DNA of 64,000 nt from Liolophura sinensis. Taxonomy: Eukaryota; Mollusca; Polyplacophora; Chitonida; Chitonidae. The notes under the pieces are model-generated. The model saw only the letters and a list, made by a program, of their open reading frames with translations. It had not been told where the DNA came from and did no database searches. The position numbers and the translations under genes are program-made. Shown piece after piece: positions 1 to 12,400 of the stretch (positions within the stretch are counted from its first letter, which is position 1; each line of letters starts with the position of its first letter). The stretch covers positions 22,993,853 through 23,057,852 of the forward strand of contig NC_088296.1 in NCBI RefSeq assembly GCF_032854445.1. The letters run 5' to 3'.

Positions 1-224
1 ACATGAAGCAAAAAATGACCGCTTGTTATTAAATGCTCACAGCATTTGCATCGTGGGTCTTCACACTCAGAAGTTGTATAGAAGTTGTACATTAAGTTGG
101 TAGTAAACCAAGCCTTTGTTAGAAGTTATGTATACATACATGTAGCAGTGGTTTCTTTTTCTGCTGTGTTAATCTGACACGCTAGATGCTCTATCACGAT
201 TCGTGGCACTTTGATAGCAATGAG

Positions 225-500
225 CTGAGGGGTATGACAGCAATGAGCTTGGGGTTTAACGTCGTACTAAACAATTTTTCAGTGATATGACGTCGAAGGA
301 ATCCTTAGACTGCATGTAATCTGCCTCCTTGTTGCAGGACGGATTTCCATCGCTCTTTTATCTAGAGCTGCTTTACTGACACGACTTACCGAAAACAAAT
401 AAACCATCTTATTCGAGCCATAGTAATGATACTTGTCAAGCCGTCCTTGCACCATCCCTTCATGCTGATCGTCAAGCAAGGTGTTTTAAAAGATTAGATT
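225..500 (-). repeat. Short dispersed repeat family B, copy 1
   Basis: The stretch starts CTTGGGGTTTAACGTCG and contains GACGAAGGAATCCTTAG, TTGCAGGACGGATTTCC and CTCTTTTATCTAG. The same blocks occur in the same order at 32340-32575, so this is a dispersed repeat. The reverse of its start (CGACGTTAAACCCCAAG) matches the 3' end of copies at 2505 and 23600, so strand is given by that end. It looks like a SINE or a small non-autonomous element; no promoter boxes were certain. An open frame across it is incidental. Confidence 0.6.
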
Positions 501-1614
501 CTACGGTGATCTGTTGCGACCTGGATGATATCAATTACGTCAAATCTACACTTTTTGCCTGAAATAATTCGTTTCAAGGTGAAATCAGAGAATGCATTCA
601 TACACCTGCTTGTATATGCGTTTTGAACAATGAAATGTAGCAGTCCAGTTTGTGCTTAAAGAAGACACACAATTCTTCAAATCCATATGCATGCGCAGGA
701 TTTTAATGGAGGAAGGAACCACTAAACACCAACATCATGCTGTTGAAAGTAATCCAGACATATTAATCCAGATACCGATTTTACCGATTTTTAAGAACAG
801 GCCATGGCTCATATTTTAAAGAGGGTTGTGATATTTCACAAAACATTTACTGTTTTAACGAACAAAACTAGGCCTAGTGGCAGAGTACCTGTACGAAAAG
901 ACTTTGGAATTTAAAGTAAAGCTAAGCTAAAATACGAAGTAAGGTTTGTCAGACAAATGAAACTATGCGTAAAAACACTTTCATTGCCTTTTTTTAGATT
1001 TTGTGAACAATGCTGAAAGGCATTCAAATATTTCATGAATAAGGTGAGCTTTATGAGCCATACCGACGGTTTCTGGGAACTCTCACATCAGATCACATTT
1101 TTTGATGATGTTCACCAGAAGGAAGGATTTTTTGAGAACATTGTTTAAGTTATCCTTTACTCACGGGCAAAAAAGAGTTATTATATGTACAACATTAAGT
1201 GTTGCGATCAGAGTTGGAAAAGCTTCCTGTGACTCTGAATTCCTAAATTTTGATAGTAAGGTCCATAAATCTCACCTTAAAATTCAAACGTTTAAACGCC
1301 TCTAACTCTCTTCACAAAGACCTTAAAAAAAAATGAAACTATATCGATGCATAGTTTTAAGCGGTCTATCAAGTGATACCTACTTGGATTTTAGAGTGAT
1401 TTTCCTCCAACGGCAATCACGTAACGCGACGCGTAATAGACAACTCAGATAGTAAGACACCGTGGGTTTGCTAACAGAGAAAAAGCGCTAAAGACAAAAG
1501 AACAGGCTAATTCAGAAAAAACAAAGCAAAAAAAAAAAACAAGAGGCTGTAGCATTTCATCACAAAGCACAGTGGAACATGAGATAGCAACTCTTTGTTG
1601 CTATGACCACATGT
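501..1614. other. No gene seen
   Basis: AT-rich sequence downstream of gene A. Only short chance reading frames are present, with no family motif, RNA gene or clear repeat structure. Confidence 0.5.
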
Positions 1615-1722
1615 TCATTTGATTCGTGTTTTACGCCGTACTCAAGAACCCCACGACTACCTGGAAACTGCTGACATACTTTCTCAGGTACGTCCGCAGT
1701 GGAAGCCAGCTGAACTCCTACC
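1615..1722 (-). repeat. tRNA-derived SINE fragment (family A), internally deleted
   Basis: TTTGATTCGTGTTTTACGCC and GTACTCAAGAA match the reversed 3' end of the SINE seen in full at 4640-4897. They then jump directly to CCCACGAC and GAAGCCAGCTGAACTCC, so the middle of the element is missing. Confidence 0.55.
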
Positions 1723-2504
1723 ATTTCTAACTGCTTTAGCATAAAAGGATGCACGACTTCCAATGGCAAAACTGTTTCTGTGAAAGTTTACAATCATTTG
1801 TACAAAAAAATATGTCTGCTCTCTCTCTCTTATTTCTCAAAGGGCCCCGACCAAGTGACGCTTTACGTTATTCCTTGACAAGGAGAACTGAAGAGAATCG
1901 GACAGTGTTTGTGCATTGTACATCCATTACTTCTTTTTTTACGAACGACATAACGTTCATAACATAACTTTCATAAAGCCAACGGGGGTTCAGGGCAACC
2001 GAATATATGCTCAAATAAACATATTCATATTTATACTGTACATACTTTGAGCAGGGTGGATACAGAAAATCTCCTTCCTATACAAACCAGGGAAGTGACT
2101 GACACACTATCACCTCTGTAACTATGTATCCACGAAGCATTAACAGAACATGGCATAGGTATAGCGAGTATCTACATAGTAGATATGAAGAAATGGCAAC
2201 GTGGTTACCTTGAACCATGAAGAAATTTAAAGCGTCACACAAACTCGTACAAAAAATGTACCCGTACGCCTATATTTTATAGAAAAGTATACAGCAGGAA
2301 AATCTGGATACGATGGCAACCGGAAAAATCAAAACACGTTAATCCAAACAAATTGTCTCCCATATATTCACAAAAAGACATGAAGTTGTAGCCCGGCCAC
2401 ACGGAAAGTGGTTATCTGGTGACCATCAAAACCCCGTAAAAGAACAAATGTGAGTCGAACAAGTATTCACCCCTCTATAAATGTAGGCCACAAAAACAGA
2501 ACCC

Positions 2505-2725
2505 GAGCGCTTTGCTGTCAATATAATGTGATTCGGCGGGGTGTTATGCTTTGGGCGCGATACTTCTTTGGGAGTACTTAGGTGGACATGGACTCGTCCT
2601 GAAACAAAAAACACCCCATGGCTCATCGTCGTCATGCCAGTAGAAAATTGTTCAGTACGACGGTAAACTCCTATGCATACAAACATACATAAACACTGAA
2701 TCTGTTGGTGAAGTTGTACAATATG
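2505..2725 (+). repeat. Short dispersed repeat family B, copy 2
   Basis: GTCAATATAATGTGATTC, GGGGTGTTATGCTTTG and a 3' end reading TTGTTCAGTACGACGGTAAA followed by CATACAAACATACATA match, with heavy divergence, the copy at 23600-23830. Confidence 0.5.
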
Positions 2726-2841
2726 CATGTATAATAAACAAAGACATTCCAAGAAAATGATAATGTATCAACTCTGGCCTTTTAAGGCTGATAGATCAAG
2801 GGACTTAAATTATTTAAAGTCAGAGAGCGCACTCCGGTAGA

Positions 2842-2985
2842 TTATTGTGTCTGATATTTTTCATTTCCGAGCATCTCGTTTCCCTCTAAAACGTCTCCGA
2901 CATCTCGTCGCCTTTCGTCATCAAACAAGTCTTCCTTGTTTTGTCCCATTCGTCCTATACGTGGCCGGATGGACAGCTTCAGTCG
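2842..2985 (-). CDS. Gene A exon 13: cytoplasmic C-terminal tail and stop
   Basis: After an AG at 2986-2987 the minus strand reads [15 protein letters not shown] and then an acidic tail ([16 protein letters not shown]) ending in TAA at 2842-2844. Phase 0 matches the exon 12 donor, and the basic RLKL..RP start is typical of the SLC6 tail after TM12. 47 residues. Confidence 0.8.
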   Translation of the reverse strand, partial: RLKLSIRPRIGRMGQNKEDLFDDERRRDVGDVLEGNEMLGNEKYQTQ

Positions 2986-5900
2986 CTATTAACAAACCAA
3001 TATAGCGCATTAATGTAACGCACGCCACAAATATCATATATTAGACATGTCTAATTTATTTTTCGCATCCATGTATCTGATTTGTGGTGTAAGTCTCAAA
3101 CATGAAAACACGCGCGATTGATCGATATAAATGTTCAGTGTTAATCTTCCTCACTGTTGTTTTCGGTTATGAGAAACGAATAAAACCTGCTAGTAGATAC
3201 ACAAATGCATTCTTTAGATATTACATTAACATACCTTGAAAAACAGCTTAAAAATACTGGATTTTGTTTTCGTTTTTGATTTTTTTAATTTTATTCAGAC
3301 TGAATTACAAAAGAAACGATCAAACCACATTCATTTATTCCACCTGCCTTCAAATGATACAACAATATGTTACAACATTTTCATAAAAAATTGTCACCTC
3401 AACAAATGTCCCCTTTGTCTTTAGGAGAGTGTACACCATAACGACAGGGATCGGTACAGACGAGCTCACAGCTAACAGCCAGCCGACGGTGTTCGTCCAG
3501 TCTGGATACCTGTAGTCACCGTAAATAGGGGAACGGAATTTCACCATGGCAACTACCAATGCTGTCTGAAAAATCGCATGAATTAATTACCACACTGTGA
3601 ACAGTACGTAGACAATCCATTCGGAAATAAATGTGGAAGTGCAAGTCTACATTGTGTCGAAAAATCCAAAGAGACAATGGAATGTTTCACTCTGTAATCC
3701 ACAGAAAGAGTAAAGACAAGAAGTGCAATATGTAGCACGAGAACTGCCACATGTATCAGATACTTTAAAATAGAGTTTGAATCACCAGTAACCGACCCAT
3801 ACTTTTGTCTCATTACAGGTATTTAAAGCAGCGAATGATGACGTACTTACTTAGTAGATGTAAAACAAGACAAAAACTTGAAGACATCATTACCGAGTCA
3901 ACCATTAAGAGTGCAACCCCACACGAACATTAATAATATTTTCGTATATGTGCTTCTTTGGCACATACCACCGTTTTACTTGTCTCTTCATTTAAGCTCT
4001 TCGTTTAAATCATCTTTTAACTCGAGAATACTGGACATCTATATTAGCTACTGTATGGGTGCACTAAACTGTTGAACATAGAAAGACACTCGTCACCAGG
4101 TGCAGTACAATGTTTCTTATTGCTCAAGAAGTTCACAAAGTTGATGTGACGTGATGTAGGTATATACATATATGCCATGAGCATCAGATCAAATACAAAG
4201 AGGTCAGATAATTGTCTGTCTTACCAACATACAACAAGGCACGATGAATTTCCAGGAAATCTTCATGAACTGAAGAACATAGCGGTGGCTAAAGGTGCCC
4301 ATCTCCTTGATGTTACCGAGAAATCGTTCCCCACCTAAAAAGGGTAATCCATAAAATAGTACGAGACAGGAAAACAAACGCTTAACTTTTCGAGCCTTTT
4401 TTTTCACAAATGCACAGAGAAGAACACATACTTCAAATCACAGTATAGCACAAAAGATCTGTCTGAGCAAAATGTGCATGCATGCCTTGCTCAGTGAAAA
4501 CCACACATAGACTGGTAATATGACATGCAGGTTTGGCCGTTACGCACTTAAAAGTTTGAGCTTGCTAAAGTAGGTGATTTACAAAAGGCACTTTTAGTAG
4601 CAATGGTTCAAGGTTCTTCTTCACATTAGCATAGACAGTCTCCGTGGCCGAGAGTTTAGCACCCTAGCGCTGTGCAATAACCAAAGTTCCTCCCCACCAA
4701 TGTGGTTGCTGTGAGCTCAAGTCCATCTTATGCTGCCTTCCTCTCGTACCGTACGAGAAAACGTCTGGCAGCAACCTGCCGGTCGTAATGGTTTTCCCCA
4801 GGATCCGCCCGATTTCCTTCAGCCATAATGCTGGTCGCCGTCGTATAAGTGAAATATTTTTGAGTACAGCGTAAAACACCAATCAAATAAATAAATCACA
4901 TCAAAAAGATGATCAAAAATATGCCGCCTCCCATTAGATTTAAAACTACAACCTAAATAAGTAATTTACTGCCTGCTATCGATGGTAAGGGGTGAAAATG
5001 GCAACAATAGATATAAAATTATATAGTCGAGTTTCGAGTTGGAAATCTTTTGTCAAAAAATGTAAAAGTAGCTGTACTGTGTCATGTGGCTTGTGACCCA
5101 TTTTCCCGTCACGACCTTCTTCAGTTGAACGACTTTAAACACTATTTTTTTTCTATCATTCGTCTACCCTACATAAGTTTTGTGAAACTTTCTCCATCCG
5201 CCTATGACAGAGTAAATGTAATTAAAAATACTTCTTGACAGGTCATGTGGTACAATAAGACCTTTTCTCATTACCATCAGAGATAAAAGAGTGCAAGCTC
5301 GAAACACATTCATTGGATTTCGTAATACAATGATGCCATTTGTAAACAATACTGCGTTCAATTATTTATTTATTTATTTGATTGGTGTTTTACGCCGTAC
5401 TCAAGAATATTTCACTTATGCGATGGGTGGAAACTGGGCAGAGCCCGGGGGAAACCCACGACCATCCGCAGGTTGCTGACAAAACCTTCACACGTACGGC
5501 CGGAGGGGAAGCCAGAGGGGAAGCTTGAGCTCACAGCGACCGCATTGGTGAGAGACGCCTGGGTCATTGCGCTGTGCTAGCGCGCTAACCACAGCCACGT
5601 AAGCCCCTCCCCCCCCCCCCCCTTCTACTGCGTTCAAACTTCTAAACTTACCGTATAACCAGCCAGTCACAATGCTCTCTAAGAACGCTATAATGAGGAT
5701 GGTGAAGAAGGAAGCGTACCAGTCCACGATGTGAAAAATGAATATTCCGCCCTGTGTCAAGACCAAAATTTTTTTCATTTGTGACATTATCCAGAAATGG
5801 AAATATAATGAACGAAAATAATTCAGCATATCGTCATAAGCTGAAGAAACGTATGTAAATTAGCTTTTCATTTTGAATTCCATGTTCTCTCGGTAAATAC

Positions 5901-6447
5901 CAAACCACCACATTAAAGTGTGTTATTTTGATTCAACATTGACTTATTTTTTTCTCCTAATTCACAAAGCTTTAAAATTTGACGCGGAGGTAAGTTTAAA
6001 TCATTGAAACAGGGGACGCCAAAACACAGTGCCAGTTGCCAAAATAGATGTTGCATTGTAAATGGAAGAAAATCAAACGAAACTGTCAACAATAAAGTGA
6101 TATGTATGGTAAAAACGACTCACCCGTGTGATAAACGGCAGGCAAACAAGCAACGAAATGACAAGAACGACCAGTACCACCAAATATTTCCTCCTGCCTA
6201 GTTTTTCAGGGTAGAGATCAGTCATTGCGGATGTCAAAGTCTTCACCATGGCAAACTAATTGATGGAAATTTATAACTATTAGAATGTTGGAAACATTCT
6301 TTATCTGAGGAAAGAGACAATATGTCAGTTGAGAAAGTGAATGAAAAAAACGAAAAGAACGGAAATTATATATTTATTGTTAACGGCCAATCTCAAGAAT
6401 TTCTCACTTATACTTTTTTTTACAGGTTAGATGTCACAGGTGCGACA

Positions 6448-6481
<34 letters not shown>

Positions 6482-9400
6482 ATTTTCAACCAATTGATTT
6501 TCGTTTTTAACCGGCCAATTTGTTTCACAAACAGTACTACACAGACACGAATATATCGACAATTACAAACTCTGGCAAGATTCATTTTATATAATGTTAA
6601 GCTTTTATTGATCACAAGGTATCCATACCTGGCTGTCTAATCCCAGAAATAAAATCAATAGGAAGAAACAAATCGCCCAGAAATGCGGTATTGGAAACAG
6701 GTTGACCACTTCAGGATATGTCATAAAAGACAGTCCGGGACCTAGGACACAAACAATACAACTGATGACGTACAGCATAGAGAGTACGACCCGAGCAGCG
6801 ATGACAGTGTGATAGCTGACAAATGGTCACACGTACGCACGTGAAGTACGCCCTCTAATTATTTATACATCAGTGAAATCCCTGTATTTCCTTCACTGAT
6901 GAAAAGGATATCTTCACTAGTTAGATTTTTCTTTTGTTATTACATTTTGCTGTTACACTGCTGGAGACTTTGACCCATGACCCACTGCACGCCTTGCCGA
7001 AACCACTTTTGTACATGTTGTCTCCTACAATCGTTGTGTCAATTCATGCAGTCACTATGAAATATTCGTGGACCGCATCAGAAGGCCGTGCACTTTCGCG
7101 CAATATATACTTCGTCAAAAAAGAGGTAGACATTCTCCGTGTGCTTAATTTACGTAAATACTAGTATTGCATTAACATTAAGCATCTTTGTAGAATGTAT
7201 AATTACTTACAGACAGCGATTAAAACTGTGTTATGTATGACTATTTAACGTTTTCATGTACTGTTAGTCTTCGGACCTTTGTGTTATATGTTATAAGCAT
7301 AACAGGCCCTGTTATATATGTACAGCGCGGACCTGGCTGAAAGCACCTTGTTCAAGGCTCTGTTTATTTAACTGGCTGTTCATTGGCTGTTAATTCTGTG
7401 TCTAAGAATAGTTGAATCCACCTGGCACGTATATAAGCCGTGTTTTCTGTGCAGAGTGGAGGGATTTTTGCTGCATCCACTGGGAGCCAGGAGAGTGTGC
7501 GACGCTCTCGTATAGAGTCCATTATGTTTATATGAGCTGGTGATGCCAGTTTCATTTGGGAGGACAGATTTTTATGCCGGCACCGTTTGTGTACCACAGT
7601 AGTACTGATGTCTGGTTTATGTGAATTTCTGCCGAAGTCACGTTTATTGGTGTTCGGATCTTTATTATGATTATACAGTGTGGACTGTGTAATTTGTTTA
7701 ACACGCTGACCTCCCCTGACCGACAAGGTCGTCAAGGACTCTAAACTGAAGTTTTCAGTTTTGCAAAGGACGTTCGTTCTGCCACAAGGTGACATTACTC
7801 TACGTCTCTGAACGGCTCGTTTGTGAGCTTCTGCGGGAGCTGTGACTGATCTGAAGTGGATTATACCTGCGTGCCTGTATTTACCCTGTGTTGTGCTCTG
7901 CGGGTGTGACGTCATTCAAAGGCTTGACTGTTCCAGTTCTGTGTAACCTGTGTACTGTGTTCGTGTTCGCTATCCTAGCGAAGTACCTGTCTAGGACAAT
8001 TTGTGACTTGTGTGAATTGTGTGTTTATCCCATGGTCTTTACGTTGGATTTCCTGGAATACGTTCCTTGGGATGTAAAGGTGAACTGGAAACTTGTAAAG
8101 ACCGGTAATACTGATGTGTATGTTGTTGTTGTTGTTGAACTGTTTGTAAAACTGTACGTCTCATTTATATATATAAAGCATTGTTTACATTGTAATATTG
8201 AGTCACTGAGTCTGTTTTCTGTTGCTGTTTTCAATACCGTAACAACTGTAAAAAGGTTTAGAGCGTGCGGACGTGAACGAAATTGCAGCCCGTATGAATA
8301 GAATCAGAAATTCGATGAAGATGGCACATCGCTTATTTTTTCACGGATGCAACAGATAAACTGATGCATTTATATACATGTAGACAAAATGTCAGGATAC
8401 AAATAATATATAGAATATTGCACACTGAAGGCTGAATACCATAAATATAGTTCTCGTAAATGATAGCCCACTGGACGCGGTTATCATTTCTACCTTTCAC
8501 GAAAACAATGGTATTCAACCTTTACTGTGCAATATCCTCTAGTTTATCAATTTATCTCCCTCAGAGTGTAACTCTGACTGTTCATGTAAATACATACATA
8601 GAAATTTGCACGTCTCCTAGCTCCATGGTTTAAGCAGATTTAGGTAAATATATGCAGTGATGTTCATTGCAATTTATTAGACGTCACTGGTATAGAATTA
8701 CTGAAAATATGACCATGTTTAATAAAAACTGCGCTCGCTTTTGAGCAGCCAACAAAAGTTATCAAACACAGGGGAATGGGAGCTTTGTACACTTAATGCC
8801 TTTTTGTCGTCCTATACTCGTGTTCTGTGAAGCATTATGTCAACAAATTCTAGTCGTGAAGGGAATGAGAATCTCCCTGGGACATATCACCGGCGTTTGG
8901 CAAATAACTTAAGAACTTAGCCACGTGTTACATACGTACATATACTCCGATGCATCAATGCTTGAAGACACGTGATGCAGAATTTAAGATTGTGCAGTCT
9001 GTCATCATCGCGACTGAAGCAGGCAATAAAATTGACTGCGGAGAAATTTGGAAATTCAATGTGCATTGGGCACACTTATACATGTAACCATGTCAAAAGC
9101 GTCTTTAGTCAGCATGCAGGGAAATAATCGTTTAAGGGGTAAATTTGTGTAAAGTCCTTGAGAGTCATATTTATGATATTTCCTAATCAGTCTCACCTGT
9201 TGTGATGACGTCGGTCAGGGGTACCCCTGTTTGATAAGCGATACACCCCACACCAGACAACACGACGGCACCACACAGAATGGCTGTAATGACGTCCAGC
9301 GCAACGACGATCATAGATGTTCTGTAAGTGAATGGTATACCGATAAACCCTGACTGTTAACTTTGTTTTTGAGCGACTTATGCCCTGGTGGGTGTGAAAT

Positions 9401-12400
9401 CTATACTACAGATAGGTTTCAAGACAATGGACTATTAGCCATCATTCTTTTCGTTTGGTTATTTCAATCATTACAGTGAACAAAACGTTTGAAAGATAAC
9501 GGTGTGGACATATGTTTTATCTTTATAATAAGCATGAAGGGGATGGAGAGTTTTATTAACAAAAACAGCTTCCGGTATTTGGATAACTTCCAAATATTCA
9601 AAATAACTTCCAAATAAATTTCCAATTTCAAACTAAAGAAAGTTAGAGCGTGGTTAAGATGTTTGCCTTAATCAGAAAAAAGATCACAAATATTTGCTGG
9701 TTGTTGTCTTTGGTTAATTTAGTTTGACTGATCTAAAACGCCGTGCTCAGAAATAAATCACGTTAATAACAAAACGGATTCGAGCATGTGACCTCTTTTG
9801 TCACGTGATCTTACTCATAGAGGCAAGCTAATAAATGACCAGCGTCCCCAGACTATGTACCTGAGACAGTTGTGATGAAATGGATTATAACTGGACAGGT
9901 TGATTAGTCCTCCCCAGCCCGAGCCAAGAGAATAGAACACGTGCAGAAAGGCTTCTAACCAGGTCTGTGGGCAAGCAAACATACATAAGCACCTCGTATG
10001 ATGGCTGATAAGGACCACATTATACCTCCAACGATGTCAAAGACGATCAAGCGTGAAGGAGGGGGGGGGAGGGAGAGGGGAGTTGCGAAAAGGCGAAAGT
10101 GCGTTGGGAAGAGGCGCAGTCGCGATGCAACTTCGCCTCTTTGCGTCAGAACTTTGGATCATAATCTGTTCACCTTTCGCGTCGCAACTTCGCCCCTTCG
10201 CTTCATCGCGTTTATTCACTGGAGGCACACTGTGGCCCTAACAAGCCATCATATCAACGGATGCTGTACAAATTATTTCTGACATAGATATTCCTCTACC
10301 TTTATCAAAAAAGAAAAGAACGTACTGTTAGATTATTTTAATTTTACACTCAATTCAGGCTTGATATGAAGAGTGATTTCGACACATGGAGACAGAAAAT
10401 CGTCCTTGAAAAACATCATATTAAAGTTTAAAGAGCAGACAGATAGAGATTCTTGGATTTAAAAAAAAAACAGTTTGGAACAGGTTAGAATTATTAGTTG
10501 GAGACGGATTTTATAACGGTATGGCGTTCCAACTGATAGCAATAAGTGCCTGTCAAAATGTCTGAATGCAATATGGGCTATGTTTAAACATAAACGGCAC
10601 TCTTATACAGTGCAGTGATGACTTAATGGCCACCTACAAGCTTGCGTAAATGTTTTCCTTGGTTGGTTTTGAATACTTTTTCATTTGGCAAACAAGGCTT
10701 ACGATCTCAAAGAAATCCCACTTGTATCACAGTTTCTGCAATTCATATTTTCATATAGTTATTAAATATTTGGATAACTGTCAAACATAGAGCATGTATT
10801 TTAGTTACATTCGTTTGTCTACTACCTGTCTTTCTGGAATTCTCTGGTTGCCAAGAAAATGTCTTGGGGTGAAAAAATATGTTTATAATCTTTACAACGG
10901 CATATGCTATGATGCTGTATAAATGGCAGTGATATAATATGAAGACATTTTCAAAATTCAGTTGGTTAGCGCGCTAGCGCAGCGAAATGACCTAGAAGTC
11001 TCTTACCAATGCCGTCGCTGTGAGGTCAAGTCCAGCTTATGCTGGCTTCCTCTCCTGCCATAAGTGGGGATGGTCGTGGGTTTCCTCCCACCATAATGCT
11101 GGCCGTTGTCGTATATATGAAACATTCTTGAGTACGTCGTAAAACACCAAGTAAATAAATAAATGAAAGCCATTGCTACATGAACCTAAAGTTATATATT
11201 TTTATGAAGGTAAACTGGGAAAGGGAGATTATTAACACGCGTGCAGTATTCATTTATTTACATTTACATAGGAGTTTTGAGCCGAATCAAAGAATATTTC
11301 ACTTATACGACAACAGTCGTCATTATGGTGGGAGGTGCAGTGGGGTGAGTACCCACGACCATACGCAACTTGAAGACAGACCTTCTCACGTACGACTGGA
11401 GAGGAACCCAGCATGACCCGGACTTGAACTCGCGCCAACCGCATGGGTAAGATGCTCCTGGGTCATTACGCTGCACCGGCACGCTAACCCCCTCGGCTAA
11501 GGAGGCCAAAGATAAAGGAATGGTCTTATGACATACACTTTTTATGGAGTTCGTTCAATAGTAATGTGACAGATGTCTTACCTCAAAGGTTGTTACTCTT
11601 TCCCACTGAGGAGTGATGTAATAGAGAAAACCGTCAGAGGAGCCAGGACGAGTGAGGAGCCAGCCAAAGAAGATGATGACGATGATAAACGGGGCTGTCG
11701 CAGTGATGTACACAGCCTGAATACACCGTTTTTTTGTACATTTATTCTTTAACAGCAATAAGCATATTGGTGCAATGAGTAGCCATTCTCGAGTCTAGCA
11801 TTCTTCGAATTCTATGGCAGGAAAATAATAACTGGCCAAAGCCACCATGTACATATATTAAGAATTTATATATTTTTGTTTAGGGTGATAACCATTAAAA
11901 TGATATTATTATGTATGTTAAAAATAGGGAAGTCCGCAAATTACTTGTTTAAGTAATGAATTAGTAATTCATTTACTTTTGTTTACGCAAGATACCCTAG
12001 TTTCATCTTCCCAGAAAATTATACACGCCTAGGAAAAAATTCCTCAAATCGGCGTAACAAATATCAATCAATTCAATTAAATTAATTAAATGTTTCACTC
12101 AGATGACCACTAATAATAATTAGTCTCTGTCGGAATGTAACTTTAAGACTTTAAGTATTTTCAGATATCGTACAAGAAGAGCAGCGGTCTGTCGTGTACG
12201 ATTATATCCCAAAAAATGGCAAACATCAATAAAAGATACAATTTGCATGATATCTACAATGTATATATTTGTTAGAATCCAAGAAAACGGTTTAAGAACT
12301 TGCCACAGGTAATACTTACAATTCTGGAGGATTCAATTCCTTTGAAAATACAAATGTAAATCAAGCCAAAAGAAACGACTAAAGAAATCAGGAGATGCCA

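Noticed and set aside
3350-3397. Read-through end of gene A exon 12
   Set aside because: The extension lacks similarity to gene B and family tails, whereas a donor at the same position in both genes and a good terminal exon downstream support splicing.
4640-4715. tRNA gene
   Set aside because: The A-box and B-box belong to the head of a SINE repeated many times in the window; the fold is degenerate.
7364-7915. 183-codon minus-strand open frame
   Set aside because: It lies wholly inside a solo LTR. The second copy has a stop codon and differences are mostly amino-acid changing, so it is not under protein selection.
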